From Ga0077527 sp038106575 (GTDB lineage Bacteria; Pseudomonadota; Gammaproteobacteria; Burkholderiales; SG8-41): a stretch of DNA of 64,000 bases. Made by a program: the position numbers and the translations under genes. Shown here piece after piece: positions 55,610 through 64,000 of the stretch. Under the pieces are notes generated by a model. It worked only from the letters and a program-made list of their open reading frames with translations, made no database searches and had not been told where the DNA came from. Location of the stretch: contig JAYOED010000002.1 in the NCBI GenBank assembly GCA_038106575.1, positions 17,207-81,206 on the forward strand. The letters are read 5' to 3'. Position 1 is the stretch's first letter, and every line of letters starts with the position of its first letter.

Positions 55610-55768
55610 ATGAGCGAACAAAAACCTAATGTCAAAGTGCCTGATGGTCAGACGCCTTTTTATACAACGCGTCAGATGGCACCCAATGAAAAGGGTTTTG
55701 TCGGTTATGAAACTATCTGGAAACCGATGCAGAAGGAAGTCGAGTACAAAACCCCGAAAAAGCCCTAG
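55610..55768 (+). CDS. 52-residue small protein in the apr cluster
   Basis: An ATG at 55610 preceded by AAAAGGTGA opens a 52-codon frame ending at TAG 55766-55768. The product is hydrophilic and rich in Lys, Pro and aromatic residues: DGQTPFYTTRQMAPNEKGF and GYETIWKPMQKEVEYKT. There is no signal or membrane span. I do not recognise it. It has a good ribosome-binding site, GC content like its neighbours, and is the last gene before the strong terminator at 55866, so it is probably real and the fifth downstream companion of aprMBA. Confidence 0.6.
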   Translation: MSEQKPNVKVPDGQTPFYTTRQMAPNEKGFVGYETIWKPMQKEVEYKTPKKP

Positions 55769-55865
55769 GCCTCATGCTGCTGGAGTTTGGATGGAATTTC
55801 TCGTTAAAATTTCAAGGTCGATGAAATCATCATCGACCCAAAACGCAGATTGATCGTCAAGAAAT

Positions 55866-55892
55866 AAAGCCGCCTGAACAAGCGGCTTTTTT
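55866..55892. terminator. Bidirectional terminator between apr cluster and sat
   Basis: 8-pair stem AAAGCCGC (55866-55873) with GCGGCTTT (55882-55889), 8-base loop, T tract to 55892. The A-rich left arm gives a U-tract on the other strand as well, so it can end both the apr and the convergent sat transcripts. Confidence 0.88.
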
Positions 55893-55920
55893 CTTGGGCA
55901 GACCGGCAAGCCGTTTTTGC

Positions 55921-57136
55921 TTACCCCGCCTTCGCGTAATAATCGCGCAGTACTTCCAGAACTTCCGGTCTGCTGAATTCGGACGGCACAGGTTGTCCTT
56001 CCGACAGCCATTTGCGCAGCTGCGTGCCTGAAACCTGTAACTGGTCTTTTTCGCCGTGTGGGCAGGTTCGGCCAGAGGCCATGCCGGCGCAGCGGTAGCA
56101 CCAGAAGGTCACACCTAGTTTTATGGGCTTAGTTTTGAGGGCGCCCGGCGGGATCACTTCGAAAATCGCGTGCGCATCGAACGGGCCGTAGTAGCTGCCG
56201 ACGCCGGCGTGATCGCGTCCGACGATGAGGTGTGAGCAGCCGTAGTTCTGGCGGAATACGGCATGCAGCAGCGCTTCGCGCGGGCCCGCGTAACGCATAT
56301 CAAGCGGATATCCCGATTGCACTACTGTTTTCTGCACGAAGTATTTATCAATCAACACGGCAATGGCCTGTGTCCGGACATCTGCTGGGATATCACCAGG
56401 TTTGAGGTTGCCGAGCAGCGAATGAACTAACACACCGTCGCATGTTTCGATGGCGACCTTGGCCAGGTATTCATGGGAGCGATGCATTGGATTGCGGGTC
56501 TGAAAGGCTGCTACCGTGGCCCAGCCGTTGGCATCAAACAGGGCGCGGGTCTGGGCAGGCGTCATGTACATCGGCCCGTATTTTTCGGGAAATCCCCCCT
56601 GTGAGAGAACTTTGACCGGCCCCGAAAGGTTGACGTCAGCTTGATCCATCACCATCCGGACGCCCGGATGTGAAGTATCCGTGGTCTTGAACACGGATTT
56701 GCATTCATGAGCCNNNNNNNNNNTTCTCGGTGACGGTCATAGTGGCCAGTATTTCACCCGTTTTGCCGTCGGTGAGTGCCACGTCGCTATTGATCTTGAT
56801 GCGATCTGCATCTGCTTTTGTGGCAGAGAGCGTGATCGGGATCGGCCAGAAAATTCCGGAAGAAAGGGTGTAGTTGTCGCAGACGCTTTGCCAGTCGGCA
56901 CGGTTCATGAAACCTTCGAGCGGCGTGAAGCCGCCGATGCCGAGCATCAGTAGATCGCCTTTTTCCCTTGAACTGACGCGGATTGGGGGCAGACCTTTGG
57001 CGCGGAAACGTTCGGTTTCAAGTGCGGAGCCGGACAGTAGCAGAGGCTTTAGCGAGCCTCCGCCATGGGGTTTGACCAGTTTAGACACGGGATTTTTAAA
57101 ATGTGATGGATTGTGTGGAGCGGTCGAGGCTAACAT
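55921..57136 (-). CDS. sat: Sulfate adenylyltransferase (ATP sulfurylase), interrupted by an assembly gap
   Basis: Homo-oligomeric dissimilatory-type ATP sulfurylase of about 400 residues, linking sulfate plus ATP with APS plus pyrophosphate. N-terminal part: SKLVKPHGGG, LMLGIGGFTPLEGFM. After the gap: catalytic QTRNPMHRSHEYL (HxxH-type nucleotide site), GRDHAGVGSYYG and the C-terminal CPHGEKDQLQVSGTQLR zinc-ribbon region. Ten N at 56714-56723 break the frame, so the two halves cannot be joined exactly. A GTG at 57088 would match the usual family start better than the ATG at 57136. With aprMBA it can make ATP from sulfite plus AMP. Confidence 0.93.
56714..56723. other. Assembly gap of ten N inside sat
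   Basis: Ten N that break the frame of the ATP sulfurylase gene; true length unknown. Confidence 0.99.
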
Positions 57137-57334
57137 GCAGCAATGTACTGATTTATGTATTTATTTTATATATGAATAAGACTTGCGGGCGGGCTGGACA
57201 TGGCCTTTCACATTATGGAACCTTGTTACGCGGCGACCCGCGATCGCACCGGCGACGACTTGCTGCGGGACGCTTCGAAAGTTAGTGCTACCATGCCTCG
57301 CGTTTTACGGTCTCAGTCATCTACTTCTTACAAG

Positions 57335-58792
57335 ATGCGCAGCGGCATGTACCGATACGGCCAGAGAACCTCAGCGCTCACAGGGGCGCTTTTTTTGTTT
57401 TTATCGATGCCAGCGGTGTCGGCTGAGGGTTTTTTGGGTGATCCATTTGGCGCAGACAAGAAAGTCGCTCCAGCTCCGCATTTGCGCTGGGAGTCGAATC
57501 TGCTGTTACCTGAAGTTCCGGTCCCAGCTGCAGCGACCGGTACACTCCGCGGCAATCTGACGCTGCCGGAAGTCACCGAATTCGCGCTGCGCAACAATCC
57601 GCGAACACGACAGACTTGGCTCGCTGCGCGGGCGGCAGCGGCCGGGGTGGGGATCGAACAGGCGGATCAACTGCCCACAATTACTGGAATATATACAGTC
57701 AACCGCACGCAGCAAGTCAGTGCGACTACGGGTTCCCTAGTCCCCTGGCAGACGCGTTACGGTCCTTCTGTCAGTCTGAGTTACGTGCTGTACGATTTCG
57801 GAGTACGCGGATTGCAGATTCAAACAGCGCAATATCGCCTGCTGGCAGCTAATCTCGCACATAACCGAGCCTTGCAGGATCTAGTTTTCCAGGTTGAGCA
57901 GGCATACTACAGGCTGATCGGTAATGATGCGCTGGTGAAAGTCAACGAACAGTCCGTCAAAAATGCGGAAACGGCGCTTGAGGCTGCGCAGAAACGAAGA
58001 GAATCCGGGCTTGCGACTGTTGCCGAAATCTTTCGCTCTGAGACACTGGTTGCGCAGGTGCGGCTTAATCTGACGCGCAGCCGGGGCGAGTTGGAGAAAT
58101 CTCGGGGCCAACTGGCTTCAGTGGTCGGACTCCCTGTCAATTTTTCAATCTCCGTGCGTTCCCTTGAAGCCCCGCCGCAGACGACTTCGGTGGTCACATC
58201 CATTAACGATCTGCTGGCGCGAGCCAAGACCTCACGCCCCGATCTGGTGGCAGCAGAGGCGCAGGTTCGGGCATCCCATGACAATGCCAGGGCTGTTTCA
58301 CGCGCAGGGTTGCCGTCGATTGAGGTGACCGGCGGCGGTGGGCGCAACCATTTCAATGATAACCGGCCAGAGGTTAGCAACTACAGCCTCGGGTTGGTTG
58401 TGCGCATCCCAATTTTCAGCGGATTCCGCAACACCTATTCGTCGCGGCAGGCGCGACGACAGGCGGAAGCTGCGGAAGCAAACCGGGATGCGCTAGTCAG
58501 GCAGGCCGAAGTCGAAGTCTGGCAGGCGTATTACGATCTCAATACGGTGACCAGCAGCATTTCCAGTACGGAAGCCCAGGTGCGCTCGGCGGAGCAGACG
58601 GCACAGGCGACGCTGGCACGCTATCGCAGCGGTTTTGGCAATATTCTGGATCTGGTTACCGCGCAGCAGGAAGAATCCAATGCAAGGGTGCAGCGGATTC
58701 AGTCTTATCTGGACTGGTTTACGACTTTGGCGCGACTGCAGACTGCGGTAGGCGCAAGTGATTTACATCTAGCTGCGGGCGGAGTGAAATGA
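57335..58792 (+). CDS. TolC-family outer membrane efflux protein
   Basis: About 485 residues. A signal peptide starting at the ATG at 57335 (MRSGMYRYGQRTSALTGALF, cleaved after AVSA) precedes two OEP repeats of long helices: LTLPEVTEFALRNNPRTRQTW near the start and the second repeat SRQARRQAEAAEANRDALVRQAEVEVWQAYYDL near residue 375 (each named in short). The C-terminal FGNILDLVTAQQEESNARV is typical of TolC. The longer frame from 57200 is not used because it lacks a signal at its N-terminus. Its stop overlaps the adaptor start by four bases (ATGA). It is the outer-membrane channel of the RND system downstream. Confidence 0.93.
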   Translation: MRSGMYRYGQRTSALTGALFLFLSMPAVSAEGFLGDPFGADKKVAPAPHLRWESNLLLPEVPVPAAATGTLRGNLTLPEVTEFALRNNPRTRQTWLAARAAAAGVGIEQADQLPTITGIYTVNRTQQVSATTGSLVPWQTRYGPSVSLSYVLYDFGVRGLQIQTAQYRLLAANLAHNRALQDLVFQVEQAYYRLIGNDALVKVNEQSVKNAETALEAAQKRRESGLATVAEIFRSETLVAQVRLNLTRSRGELEKSRGQLASVVGLPVNFSISVRSLEAPPQTTSVVTSINDLLARAKTSRPDLVAAEAQVRASHDNARAVSRAGLPSIEVTGGGGRNHFNDNRPEVSNYSLGLVVRIPIFSGFRNTYSSRQARRQAEAAEANRDALVRQAEVEVWQAYYDLNTVTSSISSTEAQVRSAEQTAQATLARYRSGFGNILDLVTAQQEESNARVQRIQSYLDWFTTLARLQTAVGASDLHLAAGGVK

Positions 58793-60138
58793 AAAGACTG
58801 ATCATGGTGTTGGTATTCCTTGCCATCGGCGCCGCCGGTACTGGCGGCTACTGGTATTGGCAGCAGTCGAAACAGGGGGCTTCGGAAGGAGCTAAAGGCA
58901 ATAAGGGAAAAAAAGGCGGAAAAGGACGCGGTGGTCCACTGGTGGTCAAGGCGGTGCGAGCAGTGACCAAGCCGATGCCGGTATTGATCGATGCTGTCGG
59001 AACTGTCGAGCCCGAACAGAGCGTACAAGTGCGTGCGCAGGTCAGTGGCGTCTTGCGGTCAGTTCACTTCAAAGAGGGTGAAAAGGTCAGGGCCGGGCAG
59101 GTATTGTTTCAGATCGATCCGCGCACTTTCCAGGCGCAGTACAACCAGGCACTGGCGGCACTGGCGCGTGAACGGGCGCAACTGGTAAACGCGAGGGCGC
59201 AACAGGAAAGGCTGGCTCCGCTGCTCAAGCGCGAGTTTATTACCCGGCAGGAGTATGACGTTGCGGTAACATCGGTGAAATCACTGGAGGCTACCGTTCA
59301 GGCCGGCCAGGCTTCGGTCGAGCAGGCCAAGATTCAATTAGAGTTTTCCAGGATCACTGCGCCGATCGGTGGTCGCACGGGCCAGTTGGCGATAAAACCG
59401 GGCAACCTGGTGGTCGCTTCCGGTGGTGGGGTTTCGCTGGTGACCATCAATGGCACAGATCCGGTGCTGGTTGGATTCAGTATCCCTGAGCGTCAGCTAG
59501 ACGAACTTCGCCGCTATCAGCAGCAGCAGGGCATACGCATCGAAATTCTTCCCGATCAGAGCGGTCCTTCGGTGGCCGAAGGCAAACTGGTGTTCGTCGA
59601 CAACACGATCACGCCGCAGACCGGAACGGTATTGCTCAAGACCTGGGTCCACAATCCGTGGTAAGACATCTGGCCTGGCCAGTTCGTGAATGTCCGCATC
59701 GTGCTGACTGTGGAGCCCGAGGCGATCGTGGTACCGGAAGCGGCCGTACAACCGGGGCAGGAGGGAAGTTTTGTCTATCTAATTGATTCTGATAGTAAAG
59801 TCCAAGTCCGCCCGGTCAAGGTTTCACGGCAGATCGGTGGAGAGATCGTTGTCGCGTCCGGTATCAAGGCTGGCGACCAAGTTATCACCGAAATTCCGCA
59901 AGCGTTGCAGGAGGGGGCACGAGTGCGACTGGCGGACAATGAAGCTAGGTCTGTAGGCGGCAAGGGCAAGGGCAAAGGTAAAAAGAAGAGCGGGGGCGAG
60001 AACGCAGATGCCAAGCCCGAGGCCGGCGAGGGCGAAAAGCCTACCGAAAGCGCCACTGTTAATGACAGTAAAAAGCGCGAAGGTGGCAAAAAGAGGGAAG
60101 GCGGCAAGAAGGGCGACGTCGGCGACTCCAAATCATAG
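58789..60138 (+). pseudogene. RND periplasmic adaptor subunit split by an in-frame TAA
   Basis: A 450-codon gene for a membrane fusion protein. Residues 1-25 form a signal/anchor, and a Lys/Gly-rich linker follows. The lipoyl-hairpin core is seen in VRAQVSGVLRSVHFKEGEKV and QLAIKPGNLVVASGGGVSLV. At codon 292 (59662-59664) a TAA interrupts the sequence just before the conserved WPGQFV. The frame then continues for 158 codons to a very basic Lys/Gly-rich tail. No start with a good ribosome-binding site lies after the stop. Without read-through the protein lacks its membrane-proximal domain. Gene length and flanking couplings are normal, so this is a recent nonsense change or a base error. Confidence 0.85.
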
Positions 60139-60147
60139 AGGTGGCCA

Positions 60148-63100
60148 ATGAACATTTCGAAAATTTTCATTGAACGGCCGGTCGCGACAAGTATATTCGT
60201 TTCGGCGATCATAATATTCGGCCTGTTCGCGTTTCGCGTGCTGCCGGTCAACGAGCTACCCAACGTCGATTTTCCGACCATCAGGGTCGATGCCCAGCTC
60301 CGGGGCGCCAATCCGGAAATCATGGCATCGACGGTGGCAACACCGCTTGAGCGCCAGTTCAGCCAGATTGCCGGCGTGGACAGCATGGATTCGTTCAGCA
60401 TCGCCGGACGTAGTCGCATAACCCTGCAGTTCAGCCTCGAGCGCGATATCGACTCGGCTGCACAGGATGTGCAGACGGCGATTTCGCAGGCTATGCGGCG
60501 GCTACCGGATGGCATAGAGCCGCCGAGCCTGCGCAAGATCAATCCTGGTGATTTCGCGATCATCATCCTCGCGCTGAGCGCAAAGACGTTGCCTCTGCCT
60601 GCACTAAATGAATTCGCGGAAACCAATATTGCGCAGCGTCTTTCCACCATCAACGGCGTAGCTCAGGTAACTGTTTTCGGTCAGCAGAAGTACGCCGTGC
60701 GCGTTTTTGTCAATCCCGAGGCCCTTGCGAAACGCGGCCTTGGCCTGGACAGGGTGGTCAGCGCCATCCAGAACGCGAACAGCAATCTTCCGTCCGGTGT
60801 GCTTGAGGGAAGTGCCCGGAATTTCACGGTCAAATCCTCTGGAAAACTTGAGCGGGCCGTCGGATTCAACAACCTGATTGTTGCTTACCAGGACGGCATG
60901 CCAGTAAGGCTTTCCGACGTTGGCTACGCGGTGGACGGAATCGAAAATGCCAAGGTCAAGAATTGGCTGAACGGAGACCGCAACATTGCGTTGGCCGTTT
61001 ACCGCCAGCCGGGCGCGAATACCGTGGAAGTAGTCAAGCGCGTTAGGGCGATGTTCGAGGAAATACAGCGTGAGGCGCCCCCGGGGGTCAAGATTAGCGT
61101 CCTTAATGATCGTTCTGAATTCATTGAAAATTCCATTCATGAGGTGGAATTCCATCTCCTTTTGTCAGTGTTTCTGGTGGTGCTGGTCATTCTGATGTTC
61201 CTGCGTAGTGCGAGGTCGACGTTGATCACGGCTTTGATTCTGCCGACGTCGGTCATTGGCACCTTCGCGGCCATGTACCTGCTCGGCTACAGCCTGAACA
61301 ATCTGTCGCTGATGGCCATCATTCTTGCCGTTGGTTTTGTGGTGGATGATGCAATCGTTGTGCTTGAAAACATTACGCGGCATATGGAGATGGGAAAGAG
61401 CCGTATGCAGGCTGCGCTCGACGGTTCGAAGGAAATCGCCTTCACCGTGATTTCCATGACGGTCTCATTGTCTGCGGTGTTCATACCGATATTGTTCATG
61501 GAGGGGTTGCTCGGCAGGCTGTTCCGTGAATTTGCCGTTACCATCGGCGTTGCTGTGCTGATGTCAGGCCTAGTTGCGCTGTCGATGACGCCGATGATGT
61601 GTAGCCGGATGCTGAAACCTGAGCACGAACATGGCAAGGTATACAAGTTTTTCGAGCGCGTGTTTGACGGCGCACGTGACTTCTACGGCACTACGTTGCG
61701 CTGGACCATGCGCCATCGTGGATTGATGCTTGTCAGTTCCGTTGTTGTGCTGGGGTTGATTGTGGTGACTTACAACCTGGTGCCGCATGGGTTTATCCCG
61801 AGGCAGGATACCGGTGTCATATTCGGCAACACCCGTGCGCCTGAGGGTGTAACTTTCGAGCAGCTCGAGAGCCGGCAGCGCAGCGTCGAGGCGATCATCC
61901 GCAAGCATCCTGATGTCGAGGCCGTGATGTCCACTGCGGGACAAGGGTTCGGCGGGCAGACCGGTGACAACATCGGCAGACTGATCATCCGTCTCAAACC
62001 CCGCGAAGAGCGCAAATTATCCGCGGATGAAATTATCCGAGAGCTGCGGCCGAAATTTGCGGGCGGCGCGCAGGGCCTTCGCGTCTTCATGACTAATCCG
62101 GCGTCGATACGTATCGGCAGCCTGACCGGAAATGCCGACTATCAACTGGTCGTGCAGGGTTCGGATCTGAAAGCGCTTTATTCATCGGCTCAGGAATTCG
62201 AGTCGAGACTGCGTGATGCAGGGTTCCTGCGGGATATAAGTACTAATCTCGAGCTTCGCAATCCAGAGATACAGATCAAAATCCTTCGAGATCGCGCTGC
62301 GGTATTGGGGGTTTCACCACAGCAGATCGAGAGCACTCTCTACAACGCCTACGGTGGGCGCCAGATCAGCACGTTGTATGGCGCAACGGATCAGTATCTG
62401 GTGCTGCTTGAACTGGATCCCCGTTTCCAGCGCGACATCAATGCGCTGCGCTCACTTTATGTCCAGTCGAATACCGGACGCATGGTGCCGGTGCATGCCG
62501 TTGCCGATATCAAGATGGGGGTCGGACCTGTTTCGGTGAGTCACTACAGGCAGATGACCTCGGTGGTGATTTCATTCAATCTGGCGCCGGGGGCGTCGCT
62601 GGGTGAAACCGTTGCGCAGATACAGGATATGGCTGCGGCAACGTTGCCCGGTGGCGTTACCGTCAAAATGGCAGGCAGCGCCCAGGCATTCAAGGACGCT
62701 TTCCGCACGCTGCCCTTGCTACTGCTGATTACCATCATGGTGATCTACATGGTGCTCGCGGTGCTCTATGAAAACTATGCGCATCCGGTCACGATTCTGA
62801 CGGCGCTGCCGTTTGCGGGATTTGGTGCGCTGCTGATGCTCTGGCTCGCCGGAATGGAACTCAACATTTTCAGCTTTGTCGGCATAATCCTGCTGGTGGG
62901 GCTGGTGAAGAAAAACGGCATCATGATGGTCGACTTTGCGATCCAGTTGCAGCGTGAAAAAAGTATGTCGCCGCAGGACGCCATCGTCGAGGCTTCACTG
63001 ATCCGCTTCCGGCCGATCATGATGACCACCCTTGCAGCTATTTGCGCGACTCTGCCGCTGGCCTTCGGCACCGGAAGTGGGTCCGAAATGCGCCAGCCTC

Positions 63101-63252
63101 TGGGTGTCGCTGTGGTCGGCGGGCTGGTTTTTTCGCAGATTCTTACGCTCTATGTGACGCCGACTTTCTATGTCAGCATGGAGCGGGTGGGGGCTCTTTT
63201 CCAGCGGTTGCGCGGCACGGGGGGGGAGAGGGCTTCGGTAGCGGGGCGATAG
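60148..63252 (+). CDS. RND efflux permease, HAE1 family
   Basis: A 1034-residue inner-membrane proton antiporter of the AcrB/MexB/MdtBC type. Features: the start ISKIFIERPVATSIF, SVFLVVLVILMFLRSARSTLI (span 2-3), the proton-relay Asp pair in VGFVVDDAIVVLENITR (span 4), large periplasmic loops at about 40-330 and 560-860, and the second-half FSFVGIILLVGLVKKNGIMMVDFA. Length is normal and no lesion is present. It is 9 bases downstream of the adaptor gene. Substrate class cannot be predicted. If the adaptor is truly truncated, the pump needs another adaptor. Confidence 0.95.
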   Translation: MNISKIFIERPVATSIFVSAIIIFGLFAFRVLPVNELPNVDFPTIRVDAQLRGANPEIMASTVATPLERQFSQIAGVDSMDSFSIAGRSRITLQFSLERDIDSAAQDVQTAISQAMRRLPDGIEPPSLRKINPGDFAIIILALSAKTLPLPALNEFAETNIAQRLSTINGVAQVTVFGQQKYAVRVFVNPEALAKRGLGLDRVVSAIQNANSNLPSGVLEGSARNFTVKSSGKLERAVGFNNLIVAYQDGMPVRLSDVGYAVDGIENAKVKNWLNGDRNIALAVYRQPGANTVEVVKRVRAMFEEIQREAPPGVKISVLNDRSEFIENSIHEVEFHLLLSVFLVVLVILMFLRSARSTLITALILPTSVIGTFAAMYLLGYSLNNLSLMAIILAVGFVVDDAIVVLENITRHMEMGKSRMQAALDGSKEIAFTVISMTVSLSAVFIPILFMEGLLGRLFREFAVTIGVAVLMSGLVALSMTPMMCSRMLKPEHEHGKVYKFFERVFDGARDFYGTTLRWTMRHRGLMLVSSVVVLGLIVVTYNLVPHGFIPRQDTGVIFGNTRAPEGVTFEQLESRQRSVEAIIRKHPDVEAVMSTAGQGFGGQTGDNIGRLIIRLKPREERKLSADEIIRELRPKFAGGAQGLRVFMTNPASIRIGSLTGNADYQLVVQGSDLKALYSSAQEFESRLRDAGFLRDISTNLELRNPEIQIKILRDRAAVLGVSPQQIESTLYNAYGGRQISTLYGATDQYLVLLELDPRFQRDINALRSLYVQSNTGRMVPVHAVADIKMGVGPVSVSHYRQMTSVVISFNLAPGASLGETVAQIQDMAAATLPGGVTVKMAGSAQAFKDAFRTLPLLLLITIMVIYMVLAVLYENYAHPVTILTALPFAGFGALLMLWLAGMELNIFSFVGIILLVGLVKKNGIMMVDFAIQLQREKSMSPQDAIVEASLIRFRPIMMTTLAAICATLPLAFGTGSGSEMRQPLGVAVVGGLVFSQILTLYVTPTFYVSMERVGALFQRLRGTGGERASVAGR

Positions 63253-63394
63253 CCTTACAAATCAGTATTTTGGCGTGTTGCGCTTTGCCGGGTGCCGGCA
63301 GTGAAATCAGTGTCGCGGAGAGAGCTGGATGGGTAGTGTACCGAAGGTGTTTTTTCTGCCTCTAGAATATAGTCTGGAATTGATTGATTTCTAG

Positions 63395-63424
63395 TTGACA
63401 TGCGAAAAAACAAAAAGCTATAAT
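63395..63424 (+). promoter_or_regulatory. Consensus promoter of the rRNA operon
   Basis: TTGACA (63395-63400) and TATAAT (63419-63424) with an 18-base spacer, both perfect consensus hexamers. It lies 16 bases upstream of the initiator tRNA and is the obvious start of the rrn transcript. Confidence 0.9.
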
Positions 63425-63440
63425 TGAGAGCTTGATCTGG

Positions 63441-63517
63441 CGCGGGGTGGAGCAGTCTGGCAGCTCGTCGGGCTCATAACCCGAAGGTCATAGGTTCAAA
63501 TCCTATCCCCGCTACCA
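63441..63517 (+). tRNA. Initiator tRNA-fMet (CAU)
   Basis: A 77-base tRNA including CCA. Anticodon CAU in the loop CTCATAA, flanked by three G-C pairs (GGG/CCC) in the anticodon stem. Acceptor-stem position 1 is C facing a U at 72, so it is unpaired. Both are initiator hallmarks. It precedes 16S rRNA in the same transcript, after the consensus promoter and before boxA. Confidence 0.95.
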
Positions 63518-63518
63518 A

Positions 63519-63534
63519 TGTTCTTTAAAAAATT
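63519..63534 (+). promoter_or_regulatory. boxA antitermination sequence of the rrn leader
   Basis: TGTTCTTTAAAAAATT, a match to the rrn boxA (TGCTCTTTAACAATTT) that binds NusB/NusE, directly after the tRNA. Confidence 0.8.
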
Positions 63535-63545
63535 ACAGCCGATAA

Positions 63546-63621
63546 GTGTGGGCACCTGGTTTTGAGTGCACCGCGCAAGGAAACGCGCGCGGAATTCAAG
63601 CAACACCAGAAGTGCTCGCAC
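63546..63621 (+). other. Long hairpin in the 16S leader
   Basis: Positions 63546-63560 can pair with 63605-63621 (about 15 pairs with a two-base AA bulge, including G-U pairs). It probably takes part in leader folding and processing ahead of 16S rRNA. Found by eye. Confidence 0.6.
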
Positions 63622-63668
63622 GACGAAATTGAAACATACGTCAAGCGAGTGAATACTTTGCAGAGATT

Positions 63669-64000
<332 letters not shown>

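Noticed and set aside
55790..55856. Short + frame giving FKVDEIIIDPKRRLIVKK near the apr terminator
   Set aside because: It looks protein-like but is preceded directly by an in-frame TAA and has no start codon; I could not connect it to a gene.

Overview
The window is a GC-rich chromosomal segment from a betaproteobacterium. The 16S rRNA 5' end carries the typical betaproteobacterial start, and there are periplasmic Bug/TctC binding proteins, a class I polyhydroxyalkanoate (PHA) system, and an aprMBA-type APS reductase with a dissimilatory-type ATP sulfurylase. Together these suggest a PHA-storing, sulfur-oxidising or facultatively chemolithotrophic member of the class. Three runs of exactly ten N (21856-21865, 37496-37505, 56714-56723) lie inside dinG, aacS and sat, so this is a draft or metagenome assembly.

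Layout. 1-12600: scattered metabolic genes (hydroxyacid dehydrogenase, an atypical SDR, an aminotransferase, two Tat-exported aldo/keto reductases, a ketopantoate-reductase-like gene). Among them is a three-gene operon at 7202-9171 that ends in a selenoprotein of the UGSC family. Its in-frame UGA is followed at once by a bacterial SECIS-like hairpin, and the operon closes with a strong terminator. 12873-18746: a carboxylate uptake and catabolism operon, Bug - FAH - FAH - Bug - TctB - TctA. 18823-21062: an MFS transporter, then a patch of eroded genes. 21087-25178: dinG helicase, more disrupted genes, and rimO. 25211-28548: phaC, phaB, phaR. 28672-32036: ZIP transporter, pgeF, rluD, bamD. 32041-34783: copA-copZ-csoR copper-efflux operon with a CsoR-type operator. 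35703-46150: aacS, lysS, prfB (with programmed frameshift), a hydroxyacid dehydrogenase, recJ, lolC, lolD. 46131-50348: small genes, an AlkA-type glycosylase, scpA and scpB. 50374-57136: a norD remnant, a phosphodiesterase, aprM-aprB-aprA with three companion genes, and convergent sat. 57335-63252: a TolC/MFP/RND efflux operon whose adaptor is split by a stop codon. 63395-64000: a consensus promoter, initiator tRNA, boxA leader and the start of 16S rRNA.

Two themes stand out. First, UGA is used in three ways here: as a normal stop, as the RF2 autoregulatory frameshift site in prfB, and as selenocysteine in the UGSC protein. Second, lesions (frameshifts, nonsense codons, truncations) fall in small accessory genes: a DUF1232 gene, a TAXI-type binding protein, a glycine-zipper protein, a macro-domain fragment, a NorD fragment, an RND adaptor and a hypothetical protein. 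The large housekeeping genes are intact. This looks more like pseudogene decay than random sequencing error, although several lesions sit in homopolymers and need read-level confirmation.
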